Source of the DNA: Frigoribacterium sp. CFBP 13712
GTDB lineage: Bacteria > Actinomycetota > Actinomycetes > Actinomycetales > Microbacteriaceae
Assembly (NCBI RefSeq): GCF_014842255.1
Contig: NZ_JACYVH010000006.1
Coordinates: 1 to 64,000, forward strand
Direction: 5' to 3'
DNA length: 64,000 nt
Shown: positions 6,803 to 15,453 of the stretch, piece by piece
How the letters are laid out: each line of letters starts with the position of its first letter
Numbering within the stretch: position 1 is the stretch's first letter
Notes under the pieces: generated by a model
Told to the model about the DNA's origin: nothing
Database searches by the model: none
Seen by the model: the letters and a program-made list of their open reading frames with translations, nothing else
Position numbers and translations under genes: made by a program

Positions 6803-9800
6803 TCAGAGCCGCAGGTCGCGGAGGGCCGCCTCGGGCCGCCCGTCGCGGTGGGCCGCCACCGTGACCGTCTGCTCGTGCACGAAGGGGAGCAGCTCGACCC
6901 GGCCCTCGTCGGTGACCTCGCCCGTCCAGATGGCGACGTCGGCGCTGTGCCCGACGGCGGACGAGAGCTCCGTCCGCCCCCGGCCGACGAGGCGGATGCG
7001 CAGCCCGCGGTAGTCGGCCACACGACGGCGCTGGGCGGCGGAGGGCGTCATGCCGAGCTCGATCGCGGGGTCATCGACGTCGTCGATCTGCTGCAGCGAC
7101 CCGACGGCCGCACGGTCGAAGAAGGCCTCGTCGCTCTCGACGATCACCGCCCCTACCTCGACAGGCGACTGCGGAGACGTGATCAGCAGATGGAGCGCCG
7201 CGGGCAGGGGCAGAGCGGTGCTGAGGTCGATGCGCGCCCCCGCCCGAGTGGCTGCGGCGATGAGACGGACGAGGTCGACGGGGTCGCCGCCCGACGCGAG
7301 CCGCAGCACGACCGACGCGGGGCGGTGACGCAGCACCGTGCGCTCGACCTCGAGGCCGCCGAGGGCCCGCGAGGCGCCGAAGACGTCTCGCCAGGCGCGT
7401 TCATCGCTGCGGGCCGCCGCGCGGATGCGGTCGAACTCGTCGAACGAGAGGTTCGCACGGGCGGCCTCGATCAGGCGGACAACCGGCTCGGAGACGCCGT
7501 CGAGCTGCAACGACTTCTCGAGCGACCGGGCCGCTCTCGACCAGGCGCCCTGCGCGATGACGGTGTGCGCGCCTCCTGCGGCGGTGGTCCGCCCGACCGA
7601 CGCGCGACGGCGCCCGCCCGAGGGGCTCCGACCCGCCCGGGGTGCGGCGACGGCGCGGTTGACCACGAGCGAGCCGACGTCGAGGGCCTCGAGCCACTGC
7701 TCGACCTCGTCGACGTCGAGCGAATGCAACCCGGCCGTCGACGAGCGCTCGAGCGCGCTCTGGAGGTCGACCGCCTCGGCGAAGGTGTCGACGTGCACGA
7801 GTCCGAGCGCGGGCCCGCCCGGCATGGGGCGGGTGAAGGCGCCGCCCGGGCGCACGCCGTCTCGGATGCCGGGCCGCCAGAGCACGCCGTCGTCGTCGAG
7901 TCGTTCGGGCGCGACGAGCCAGGATTCTCCGGGGTCGAGCTCGGTGAGGGCGGCGAGCAGCGGCCCCTCGGCGGAAGCGATCAGCGGCCCGACGTCGGTG
8001 GTGGCGGCGTCCGGCCGGCCGACCCGCAGCGCGGCGACGGCGTCGACCAGACGACGACGGAAGCCCGCGGCCCGCGACCTCGACCCCACGACGACCACGA
8101 GCCGGGCGGCCCAGGGCGCCTGACCGGCGTGGGCGAACGCGCCGGCCACGACGTCGACGGCCGCTCGGTCGAGGTCGGCGGTCTCGGCGACGACGACGGA
8201 GTTGAGCCCGGGCGTCTCGGCCCAGAGCTCGCGGTCGCCCCGGAACGAGCGGACGCCCGCCGCGGTCTCGAACGGGCCGTGCAGCACGACGCGGTCGACG
8301 GCCGGGTGCACGAGCAGATCGTGCGCCAGCCCGAGGTCGTCGACGATCGCCGTCGCGACGAGTTCGGCGGGCACGCCTGCCGAGCGGAGCAGGTCGGCGA
8401 CCACCGAGGCCGTGCGGCACGCCTCGAGCGCGGGGCGGACGACGACGCCGCTGCCCGCCGCGAGCGCCGCGGACACCGAGCCGACCAGGGTCGAGACGGC
8501 GGAGTCGGCCGTCGGCACGACGACGGTGAGCCGAGGAGGCGCGTAGCGGGCCCCGCGGACGTCGCCCAGACCGCGGGCGAGAACCGCGTGCCACCGGGCG
8601 GCGTCGACCGCCGCGCCGACGTCGAGGGCCGCCTCGCTGAGCGTCGAACCCGTCTCGCTGATCAGGACCTCGATCAGGCGGGCCCGGTGGGAGTCGAGCC
8701 GGGCGGCGACGGCGTCGAGCAGGGCGGCGCGCTCGGCGTGGTCGCGGCGACCCCAGGCGACTCCGGCCTGGACGGTGCGGGCGACGGTCTCCTCGAGCCG
8801 ACTGTGATCGGGCACCCGGGCGCCGTCGATCTGCGCGAGACCGAGCTCGGACGTCTGCGCGGCGACGAGGATGCGCCGGCCCCATGCCCGGGCGAGGTCG
8901 AGCGCCGGGTCGGCGTCGGGGGTGTTGACGAACCCGGTGCCCGACTCGACGCCGGAGGTCGGATCAGCGGGCCCACCCTCCGCGGTGTCGCCGCCGGGCG
9001 CGCCCTCGGTCCCCGCCGCGGCGTCGACGCCGGCAGCGACCGCGGCCGCGACCGACCGACGGTAGGCGGCGACCTCGCGCTCGAACCCGGGCCCGTCGGC
9101 CGGGTCGACGCCGACGGGGCCGCCGATGAGCCCCCGCACCAGTCCGCCGATCGCGGCGTCGAACTCCTCCGGCGGTGCGACGGGCGTGTACATCGCCATG
9201 CCGCCGACCTCGGCGGCGACCGCGCGGGTCTGCGCCGGCGCCAGCCCGTGCACGGCCTCGAAGACGACGTGGGGTACGACGTCGCGCTGCTGCGCGAGGG
9301 TCCAGGCGTGGGCGAGGTCGAGCAGGCTGTGCGTCGCGACGCCGACGTGCGCCACCGCGGCGTTCTCGGGTCGCAGGGCGTGGTCGAGCAGACGCCGGTA
9401 CGACGCGTCGGTCGCGGCCTTCGTGGGCAGGGTCGGCGCGGGCCGCGCGTGACGGGACGCGTCGACGGCCTCGGCGGCGAGGTTCGCGCCCTTGACGAGT
9501 CGGATGCGGATCGGGGCCCCGCCGTCGGCGACCCGCTGCCGCGCCCAGTCGGTGAGCAGCTCGAGCGTCGCCAGGGCGTCGGGCAGGTAGGCCTGCAGCG
9601 CGATCCCGGCCTCGAGGCGCCTGAGCGAGGGCTGGTCGAGAAGGCGCGTGAAGACGTCGACGGTCAGGTCGAGTTCGCCGCGCCGCCCCATGTCGAGGTC
9701 GATCAGCGTCGGCACCCGGCCGGCGAGCGCGAGCTCGTACACCGGGGTCAGCCGGGCGACCAGGGCCGAGGCGGTCTCGTCGAGGGCCCACGGGCCGAAG

Positions 9801-10351
9801 GGGCCGCCGACGTCGCGCAGCGAGACCGACACGTGGTGCACGTCGTCGCGGGCGACCAGGTCGTGCAGCCGCGCGAGGCGGCGGTCGGCCCCGGCCGGGC
9901 CGATGACGGGCTCGCCGAGCGGGGCGAGGTTCGTCCGCGAGCCGCCGGACGCGAGGGCGGACAGGTGCGCGCCGAGCTTGTCGGGGCTCTCGTCGACGAC
10001 GAGGTGCTCGACCAGGCGCCGGAACGCCCGGCGGGCGACGGGCATCACGGCGCGCGGCGCCAGGGGGCCGAACCCACCCCCGGTCGAGACGGCGGCCCGC
10101 AGGTGCCAGGGCAGGGAGTCGGGCATCGCCCGGCTGAGCTGGTCGAGACGACGCGCCGCGACGGCGTGGTCGTCGACGAGCACGACGCCGTCGACGAACG
10201 CGGCCGTGAACTCGAGGCCCTCGGCGTCTCGGACGACGCGGGCGAGACGGGTCGCCGACGCCTCGGCCGGGGCGTCTCTCGCGGCCCGGCGCCACCGACC
10301 GGCGGTCTCGACGGTCTGCTGCGTGAGGTCGGCGGCGTTCACATCGGACAT
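6803..10351 (-). CDS. putA: PutA-like proline dehydrogenase/P5C dehydrogenase with degenerate active sites
   Basis: At 1182 residues this matches bifunctional PutA, which oxidises proline to glutamate. The N-terminal half has the PRODH barrel with RLVKGANL, TKAATDASY and VHGLA. The C-terminal half has the ALDH fold (GSGVVVRP, GLHSLD, ASVGRTTAAGG). Key residues differ, however. The helix that reads YLVRRLLEN in E. coli PutA is GLVRGLIGG here (about residue 403), losing the Tyr, second Arg and Glu that bind proline. The ALDH motif AGQ-x-C-S is AGQAPWAAR (about 742-750), with no catalytic Cys. The EFFGPV-type NAD motif is TRPMPGGPALG (about 842). Fold membership is clear; catalysis is doubtful. 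It is divergent from a MarR regulator. Confidence 0.8.
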   Translation of the reverse strand: MSDVNAADLTQQTVETAGRWRRAARDAPAEASATRLARVVRDAEGLEFTAAFVDGVVLVDDHAVAARRLDQLSRAMPDSLPWHLRAAVSTGGGFGPLAPRAVMPVARRAFRRLVEHLVVDESPDKLGAHLSALASGGSRTNLAPLGEPVIGPAGADRRLARLHDLVARDDVHHVSVSLRDVGGPFGPWALDETASALVARLTPVYELALAGRVPTLIDLDMGRRGELDLTVDVFTRLLDQPSLRRLEAGIALQAYLPDALATLELLTDWARQRVADGGAPIRIRLVKGANLAAEAVDASRHARPAPTLPTKAATDASYRRLLDHALRPENAAVAHVGVATHSLLDLAHAWTLAQQRDVVPHVVFEAVHGLAPAQTRAVAAEVGGMAMYTPVAPPEEFDAAIGGLVRGLIGGPVGVDPADGPGFEREVAAYRRSVAAAVAAGVDAAAGTEGAPGGDTAEGGPADPTSGVESGTGFVNTPDADPALDLARAWGRRILVAAQTSELGLAQIDGARVPDHSRLEETVARTVQAGVAWGRRDHAERAALLDAVAARLDSHRARLIEVLISETGSTLSEAALDVGAAVDAARWHAVLARGLGDVRGARYAPPRLTVVVPTADSAVSTLVGSVSAALAAGSGVVVRPALEACRTASVVADLLRSAGVPAELVATAIVDDLGLAHDLLVHPAVDRVVLHGPFETAAGVRSFRGDRELWAETPGLNSVVVAETADLDRAAVDVVAGAFAHAGQAPWAARLVVVVGSRSRAAGFRRRLVDAVAALRVGRPDAATTDVGPLIASAEGPLLAALTELDPGESWLVAPERLDDDGVLWRPGIRDGVRPGGAFTRPMPGGPALGLVHVDTFAEAVDLQSALERSSTAGLHSLDVDEVEQWLEALDVGSLVVNRAVAAPRAGRSPSGGRRRASVGRTTAAGGAHTVIAQGAWSRAARSLEKSLQLDGVSEPVVRLIEAARANLSFDEFDRIRAAARSDERAWRDVFGASRALGGLEVERTVLRHRPASVVLRLASGGDPVDLVRLIAAATRAGARIDLSTALPLPAALHLLITSPQSPVEVGAVIVESDEAFFDRAAVGSLQQIDDVDDPAIELGMTPSAAQRRRVADYRGLRIRLVGRGRTELSSAVGHSADVAIWTGEVTDEGRVELLPFVHEQTVTVAAHRDGRPEAALRDLRL

Positions 10352-10392
10352 GGCCCGAGGATATGCCGGACCACCGTCTCTACACTGGGCGA

Positions 10393-10878
10393 ATGGCCCA
10401 CGAACTGACCGACGACGAGTGGGCCGTCTGGGATGCGTTCTACGCCATGCGCCGACGTCTCGATCGCGCGCTCGAGCTCCGACTGCACACGCAGTCGGGC
10501 GTGTCGGCGGCCGAGTACGAGATCCTGGTGGGGCTCGGTCGCAGTGCCGACCGGCGCCTCCGGGTCCGTGACATCGCCGAGCAGATCGGCTGGGAGAAGA
10601 GCCGGGTCAGCCATCAGGTCACGCGGATGGAGCGCCGCGACCTCGTGCGCCGCTCGGACTGCTCGACGGACGGCCGGGGCACCTGGGTCGAGCTCACCGC
10701 CGACGGCCGCCGGGCCATGCTGACGGCGACCCGCGGTCACACCGCCGCCATCGGCGAGTACTTCGTCGCGGCCCTCGGCTCGGATGCGGCGGCGCTGCAC
10801 TCGTTCTCCCATCGGGTGCTCGACGCGATCGGCGGCGACGCGTCGCCCGACGCGCCGACGGGCCGCCCGGCGGCCTGA
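10393..10878 (+). CDS. MarR-family transcriptional regulator
   Basis: A 161-residue winged-helix regulator: helix at 1-30 (dimer), HTH core at about 40-75 (LRVRDIAEQIGWEKSRVSHQ), wing with DGRGTWVELTADGR, and C-terminal dimer helices. I chose the ATG at 10393 (MAHELTDDEW) because TACACT (10381-10386) lies 6 nt upstream, which fits a leaderless transcript. An upstream in-frame ATG at 10363 would put the promoter inside the gene. It shares a 41-bp control region with the divergent PutA-like gene and may regulate it. Confidence 0.9.
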   Translation: MAHELTDDEWAVWDAFYAMRRRLDRALELRLHTQSGVSAAEYEILVGLGRSADRRLRVRDIAEQIGWEKSRVSHQVTRMERRDLVRRSDCSTDGRGTWVELTADGRRAMLTATRGHTAAIGEYFVAALGSDAAALHSFSHRVLDAIGGDASPDAPTGRPAA

Positions 10879-10921
10879 GCCGCCGCCTCCGCGCGCCCGG
10901 CTCCGCGCGCCTGTCGGGGCG

Positions 10922-11869
10922 TCAGTGGAACCGGTGGTCCTGGATGGTCATCCGCGGGCCGAACTTCGGCTTCGAGAACCCGCTGGCCGAGATGAGCCGC
11001 ATGACCCGCTCGCGGTGACCGCGCCACGGTTCGAGCAGTTCGAGCATGCCGTCGTCGTCGACCGGTCGCCCGATCAGGGCCCAGCCGACGAGGGCCGGGA
11101 GGTGGTAGTCGCCGACGCTCGGGCTGTCGGCGTCGCCGTGGGCCCGCTGCATAGTCTCGGCGGCCGTCCACACGCCGATCCCCGGGATCGATCGCAGCCT
11201 CCTCTCGACCTCCGGTCCGCCGCGACCGAGCGCCAGCGTCCTCTCGAGCGACGGCGCGACGGCGCAGACCCGCATCACGGTGTCGGATCGCTGGGGGCCC
11301 ACCCCGGCGCGGTGCCACTCCCAGCTCGGGATCCGCCGCCACCCCGCGGCGTCGGGCGGCACGACGAGCCCGTCGGGCGCGGGCCCGGGCGCCGGCTCGC
11401 CGTGTCGGCGCACGAGGTCGCGCCAGGCCCGCCAGGCCTCGCGACTCGTCACCTTCTGCTCGAGCACGGCGGGTACGAGCATCTGCACGACCTGGTTGGT
11501 GCGCGTCAGGCGGAGGCCGGGGAGGCGGTGGCGGGCATCGCGCAGGAACGCGTTGTCGGCGACGTCGAGACCCGACCAGTCGTCTCCGCGACCGAGCATC
11601 TCGGGGACGGCCTCGACGACCCAGTCGGCGCCCGGGCCCCAGGCGTGGGCGCGGATGCCGTCGGTCGTCGACTCGAGGCGGAGCGTCGCGGGGCCGGTCG
11701 GCGCCCGCACGGCACGCCACAGGGCGCCGCCGACCACCCGGAACGCGGGGTCGCCCGAACCGCGTGACAGCGGTCGGAGCGTCGCCCGCACGTCGACGTG
11801 CTCGCTCGGACGGTACGTCGTCTCGATCGGAGCCCCGGCCTCGTCGGGCGTCAGGGCGGGATCGGGCAT
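10922..11869 (-). CDS. AlkA-like DNA-3-methyladenine glycosylase (HhH-GPD)
   Basis: A 315-residue base-excision glycosylase of the HhH-GPD superfamily, expected to remove alkylated bases. The hairpin-helix-hairpin LRSIPGIGVWTAAETM is followed by the catalytic Asp in SVGDYHLPAL, both in the C-terminal third. An upstream LEQKVTSREAWRAWRDLV segment is typical of the AlkA class. The ATG at 11869 (MPDPALTPDEAG) was preferred over an upstream start because the extra 34 residues have no conserved features and TACCAT lies just upstream. It is convergent with the MarR gene. Confidence 0.87.
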   Translation of the reverse strand: MPDPALTPDEAGAPIETTYRPSEHVDVRATLRPLSRGSGDPAFRVVGGALWRAVRAPTGPATLRLESTTDGIRAHAWGPGADWVVEAVPEMLGRGDDWSGLDVADNAFLRDARHRLPGLRLTRTNQVVQMLVPAVLEQKVTSREAWRAWRDLVRRHGEPAPGPAPDGLVVPPDAAGWRRIPSWEWHRAGVGPQRSDTVMRVCAVAPSLERTLALGRGGPEVERRLRSIPGIGVWTAAETMQRAHGDADSPSVGDYHLPALVGWALIGRPVDDDGMLELLEPWRGHRERVMRLISASGFSKPKFGPRMTIQDHRFH

Positions 11870-11926
11870 GCGGCGATGGTAGACGCCGCCCCCGTCACCC
11901 GCAGCGACCGACCCCCAAAGAGGCAT

Positions 11927-11955
11927 TTGACGGTCGGCGTCGCGGGCTCCAGGGT
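11927..11955 (+). promoter_or_regulatory. Promoter of the ArsR-MFS operon, probably leaderless
   Basis: TTGACG (11927-11932), a 17-bp spacer and CAGGGT (11950-11955) place the expected transcription start on the GTG initiator at 11962. Confidence 0.6.
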
Positions 11956-11961
11956 TGGCCT

Positions 11962-12510
11962 GTGTCCGCACTCGACGAACTCCGCGCGACGGCCCACCCG
12001 ATCCGCCTGCGCCTCCTCTCCCTCCTCACCGGCGCCGCGATGAGCGCCGCCGAGGCCGGGCGCGAACTCGGCCTGTCGCAGGCGACCGCGAGCTACCACC
12101 TCCGGGTGCTCGAGCGCGTCGGTCTGATCGAGGTCGTCGAGCTGGTGCGGATCCGCGGCGGTGAGGCGAAGCGCTATCGGCACGTCTCGTCGGCCCGGCC
12201 GTTCGACCCGAGCCCCGACCCCCGCGACCCGTCCTCCCCCGGCGCGTCCCGACCCGACGATCAGGAGGAGCGCGCCCAGTACATCGAGGCCCTGATCGAC
12301 GAGCTCCGCCGACGATCCGGCCGTCGCGCCGTCGGGCCCCAGCTGTCGACCGACGCCGAGCTCTGGGTCGACGACGAGACGTGGCAGCGCGTGGTCCGCC
12401 ACGTCGGCCAGGCCTCGGCCCTGCTGCACGCCCGGGCGCGACCGCCGCGCACGCCCGGCACGAGCCCCGTGTCGATGACGGCTGCGCTGTTCGCCCTGAG
12501 GCGACCGTGA
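11962..12510 (+). CDS. ArsR-like winged-helix repressor
   Basis: A 182-residue regulator. The winged HTH occupies about residues 5-75 (LRATAHPIRLRLLSLLTG, then AGRELGLSQATASYHLRVLE). A Pro/Asp-rich linker and helical C-terminal segment follow. The start GTG coincides with the predicted transcription start. No Cys metal site is present, so it is an ArsR/HTH_20-type repressor of non-metal ligand. It overlaps the following MFS gene (GTGA), so the pair is an operon and the exporter is its likely target. Confidence 0.88.
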   Translation: MSALDELRATAHPIRLRLLSLLTGAAMSAAEAGRELGLSQATASYHLRVLERVGLIEVVELVRIRGGEAKRYRHVSSARPFDPSPDPRDPSSPGASRPDDQEERAQYIEALIDELRRRSGRRAVGPQLSTDAELWVDDETWQRVVRHVGQASALLHARARPPRTPGTSPVSMTAALFALRRP

Positions 12511-13781
12511 CCGCGGACCGAGGAGGCGCCTCCTCGGCCTCCGGAGACGTCCCGACCCGAGGCGGTCCCCTCGCGCACCCCTCGTTCCGCTGGCTGCTCG
12601 CCGCACGAACGACCGGCATCCTCGGCAACGCGGTCGCCCCGATCGCCCTGGCCTTCGCCGTGCTCGACCTCACCGGGTCGGCGGCCGATCTCGGGCTCGT
12701 CGTCGCGGCGCGCTCCGTGGCCAACGTCGCCGTGCTGCTGTTCGGGGGCGTGATCGCCGATCGTCTGCCCCGCGACGTCGTGCTGGTCGGCGCCTCGCTG
12801 GCGGCGGCCGCGACGCAGGCCGTCGTCGCGGCCCTCGTGATCACCGGCACGGCGACCATCCCGACCCTCGTCGTGATGAGCGTGCTGAACGGCGCGGTCG
12901 CGGCCGTCAGCCTGCCGGCGGCCGCGGCGCTCGTGCCCGAGACGGTGCCGACCGACCTCCTCCGCCCGGCGAACGCCCTGCTGAGACTCGGGCTCAACGG
13001 CGGGAGCATCGTCGGCGCCTCGGCCGGGGCGGGTCTCGTCGCGGTGATCGGGCCGGGCTGGGGTCTCGCAGTCGATGCGGCGGGCTTCGCCCTCGCCGGC
13101 GCCCTGTACACCCGGCTGCGACTGCCCCGCCGACCCCGGGCGGCACCCGAGGCGGGGCGGAGCCCGTCGGTGCTCGGCGATCTGCGCGACGGCTGGCAGG
13201 AGTTCACGCGGCGCTCGTGGGTGTGGATCGTGGTCGCCCAGTTCGCCGTCCTGAACGCCGCGTTCGTGGGCGCCACGACCGTGCTCGGCCCCGTGGTCGC
13301 CGACGACTCGTTCGGGCGCGGCGCCTGGGGCCTCGTGATCGCCGCCCAGACCGGCGGCCTGGCCCTGGGCGCGCTGATCGCCCTGCGCTGGCGACCCCGG
13401 CGGGGGCTGGCCGTCGGGGTCGGCCTCATGGCCGTGACCGCGGTGCCGGTCGCGACCCTCGGACTCGCTCCGCAGCTGCCCGCCCTGATCGCCGCCTTCG
13501 CCCTCGGCGGCATCGCCCTCGAGATCTTCGCGATCACCTGGGACCAGTCGCTGCAGAGCCGGATCCCGCGCGAGGCGCTCGCCCGGGTCTACTCGTACGA
13601 CATGGTCGGCTCGTTCGTCGCGATCCCGCTCGGCGAGGTCCTGGTCGGCCCGGCGGCCCACGTGTTCGGCACGCCGTCGACGCTCGTGGCATGCGCCGTC
13701 GTCATCGTCGCGGCGAGCGCCGCGGCCCTCGCGGCGCCGAGCGTGCGGCGGCTGACCCTGGATGACACCGGTGGGCGATAG
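12507..13781 (+). CDS. MFS exporter, MefA/enterobactin-type
   Basis: A 424-residue major facilitator protein with about 11-12 helices. It carries the DHA3-type signature between TM2 and TM3 (FGGVIADRLPRDVVL) and LPAAAALVPETVP between TM5 and TM6, as in macrolide and siderophore exporters. The GTG start at 12507 overlaps the ArsR stop by 4 nt, so translation is coupled. The first 25 residues are hydrophilic and encoded partly by a perfect palindrome at 12518. The substrate is unknown. Confidence 0.88.
   Translation: MTADRGGASSASGDVPTRGGPLAHPSFRWLLAARTTGILGNAVAPIALAFAVLDLTGSAADLGLVVAARSVANVAVLLFGGVIADRLPRDVVLVGASLAAAATQAVVAALVITGTATIPTLVVMSVLNGAVAAVSLPAAAALVPETVPTDLLRPANALLRLGLNGGSIVGASAGAGLVAVIGPGWGLAVDAAGFALAGALYTRLRLPRRPRAAPEAGRSPSVLGDLRDGWQEFTRRSWVWIVVAQFAVLNAAFVGATTVLGPVVADDSFGRGAWGLVIAAQTGGLALGALIALRWRPRRGLAVGVGLMAVTAVPVATLGLAPQLPALIAAFALGGIALEIFAITWDQSLQSRIPREALARVYSYDMVGSFVAIPLGEVLVGPAAHVFGTPSTLVACAVVIVAASAAALAAPSVRRLTLDDTGGR
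12518..12537. repeat. 20-bp perfect palindrome built from two half-copies of the 17-mer
   Basis: CCGAGGAGGC is followed directly by its reverse complement at the 5' end of the MFS gene. The half-site equals the first ten bases of the interspersed 17-mer. Confidence 0.9.
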
Positions 13782-13822
13782 GCCTCGGCGAGCATCGCAC
13801 CGGACGAAGTACCCTGGAGACC

Positions 13823-13993
13823 ATGAGCCACGCCCGGATCCGACACGTGCGACGTCGCGTGACGGTCCGTGCGCAGTCGTTCCCGAAGGCCCGCGTGCTG
13901 ACGAAGCGCACGTGCGGCACGAACGGGTGGATGAGCCTGTGGGGCAGCAACGCCCACGGCGAGATAGCCGGCTGCCCGCCGCCACGGCGCTGA
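13823..13993 (+). CDS. Possible 56-residue basic small protein
   Basis: An ATG frame of 56 codons is preceded by CTGGAGA at a good distance and by TACCCT, a possible -10. The product is Arg-rich at the N-terminus (RIRHVRRRV) and has a Cys/Gly/Trp-containing C-terminus (TCGTNGWMSLWGS, then GEIAGCPPP). I do not recognise it. It sits between an MFS gene and nhaA on the same strand. The two Cys and the ribosome binding site favour a real product, but the short length and high GC keep confidence low. Confidence 0.38.
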   Translation: MSHARIRHVRRRVTVRAQSFPKARVLTKRTCGTNGWMSLWGSNAHGEIAGCPPPRR

Positions 13994-14059
13994 GACCGCC
14001 CGACCTCCAGGCCGGGTGACACGCATCCCGTTCTCGCTCCACCGACCCCGAGGTCACGC

Positions 14060-15337
14060 ATGTCCGACGCTCCGTCCACCCATCCCTCCCCCCAGCAGGC
14101 CCCGGGAGGCGCATCCCGCGCGCAGCGCATCTCGCGTTTCGTCAGCCGCGACACCACGGGCGGGCTGCTGCTGCTCGTGGCCACCGTGCTCGCACTCGTC
14201 ATCGCCAACAGCCCGGCCGGCGGCTTCTACTCGGAGGTCCGGGACCTCCGCTTCGGCCCCGAGGCGCTCCACCTGAACCTCAGCGTGGGCACCTGGGCCG
14301 CGGACGGCCTGCTGGCGATCTTCTTCTTCGTCGTCGGCCTCGAGCTCAAGCAGGAGTTCGTGGCGGGTTCGCTCCGCGACCCGAAGGTCGCCGCCCTCCC
14401 GATCGCGGCGGCCGTCGGCGGCGTCATCCTGCCCGCCGTCATCTTCACGCTGATCAACCTGAACGCCGGGCCGGACGCCCTGCAGGGCTGGGCCATCCCG
14501 GCGGCGACCGACATCGCCTTCGCCGTCGCGGTGATCGCCGTCGTCGGCAAGAACCTCCCACCCGCTCTGCGGACGTTCCTCCTCACGCTCGCCGTCGTCG
14601 ACGACCTCATCGCGATCACGATCATCGCCGTGTTCTACACGGCCGGCATCGCCTTCGTCCCGCTCCTGCTCGCGGTCCTGCCGCTGATCGCGTTCGCGGT
14701 GCTCGTGCGCCGCGGGGTGCGCTCGTGGTGGCTGCTGATCCCCCTCGGCGTCACCGCGTGGGCCCTCGTGCACGCCTCGGGTGTGCACGCCACCATCGCC
14801 GGCGTCGTCCTGGGCCTCCTGGTGCCCGCTATCGCGACGAAACGGGCCGGCGTCACGCACGTCACCGCCGACGGCCGAGAGGAGCGCCACCCGCTGACGC
14901 ACCACTTCGCCGAGCGCTGGAGCCCGATCTCGTCGGGTCTGGCCGTGCCGATCTTCGCGTTCTTCTCGGCCGGTGTCTCGGTGGGCGGCGTCAGCGGCCT
15001 CACCGAGTCGCTGACGGACAGCGTCGCCCTCGGGATCATCGTCGCCCTGGTCGTCGGCAAGTCGATCGGGATCACCGGCGCGTCGCTCCTCGTGACGCGC
15101 CTGCCGGGCATCCGGCTCGACCCGAGCCTCCGCTGGCCCGACGTGCTGGGGCTGTCGTTCGTCGCCGGGATCGGGTTCACGGTGTCGCTCCTCGTCGGCG
15201 AGCTCGCCTACGGCACCGGCAGCGCGCAGGACGACGTGGTGAAGGTCGGCGTGCTGGTGGGCTCTCTGGTGGCCGCGTTGATCGGCGCGGGCATCCTCGT
15301 CGTGCGCGGCCGCTGGCACGCCCGGCAGCCCGGCTGA
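14060..15337 (+). CDS. nhaA: NhaA Na+/H+ antiporter
   Basis: A 425-residue NhaA-family antiporter that expels Na+ or Li+ in exchange for protons, serving pH and salt homeostasis. The motif AATDIAFA holds D151, and VVDDL holds D181-D182; these correspond to the transport Asp residues D133, D163 and D164 of E. coli. ELKQEF follows TM2 as expected. About 12 helices are visible. The N-terminus has a 28-residue Pro/Ser-rich extension. The gene ends in a strong hairpin. No NhaR-like regulator is adjacent. Confidence 0.96.
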   Translation: MSDAPSTHPSPQQAPGGASRAQRISRFVSRDTTGGLLLLVATVLALVIANSPAGGFYSEVRDLRFGPEALHLNLSVGTWAADGLLAIFFFVVGLELKQEFVAGSLRDPKVAALPIAAAVGGVILPAVIFTLINLNAGPDALQGWAIPAATDIAFAVAVIAVVGKNLPPALRTFLLTLAVVDDLIAITIIAVFYTAGIAFVPLLLAVLPLIAFAVLVRRGVRSWWLLIPLGVTAWALVHASGVHATIAGVVLGLLVPAIATKRAGVTHVTADGREERHPLTHHFAERWSPISSGLAVPIFAFFSAGVSVGGVSGLTESLTDSVALGIIVALVVGKSIGITGASLLVTRLPGIRLDPSLRWPDVLGLSFVAGIGFTVSLLVGELAYGTGSAQDDVVKVGVLVGSLVAALIGAGILVVRGRWHARQPG

Positions 15338-15342
15338 GGCCG

Positions 15343-15382
15343 GGCGGACCCCGCCGAGCCCCCTCGGCCGGCGCGGTCCGCC
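15343..15382 (+). terminator. Nested hairpin after nhaA
   Basis: GGCGGACC (15343-15350) pairs with GGTCCGCC (15375-15382); inside, CCGAG (15354-15358) pairs with CTCGG (15363-15367). There is no T-run, as is usual in very GC-rich actinobacteria. Confidence 0.55.
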
Positions 15383-15453
15383 GACACCGGCATATCGGGT
15401 CTGGCTTAAAAGAATGACAGCTGATATGTTTTGCTTCCGACCTTGGAGGCAGC

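Noticed and set aside
6638-10408. Very long open frame on the + strand opposite the PutA-like gene
   Set aside because: High GC keeps the antisense frame open. Its translation is Arg/Gly/Asp-rich low complexity, while the minus strand gives recognisable PRODH and ALDH blocks.
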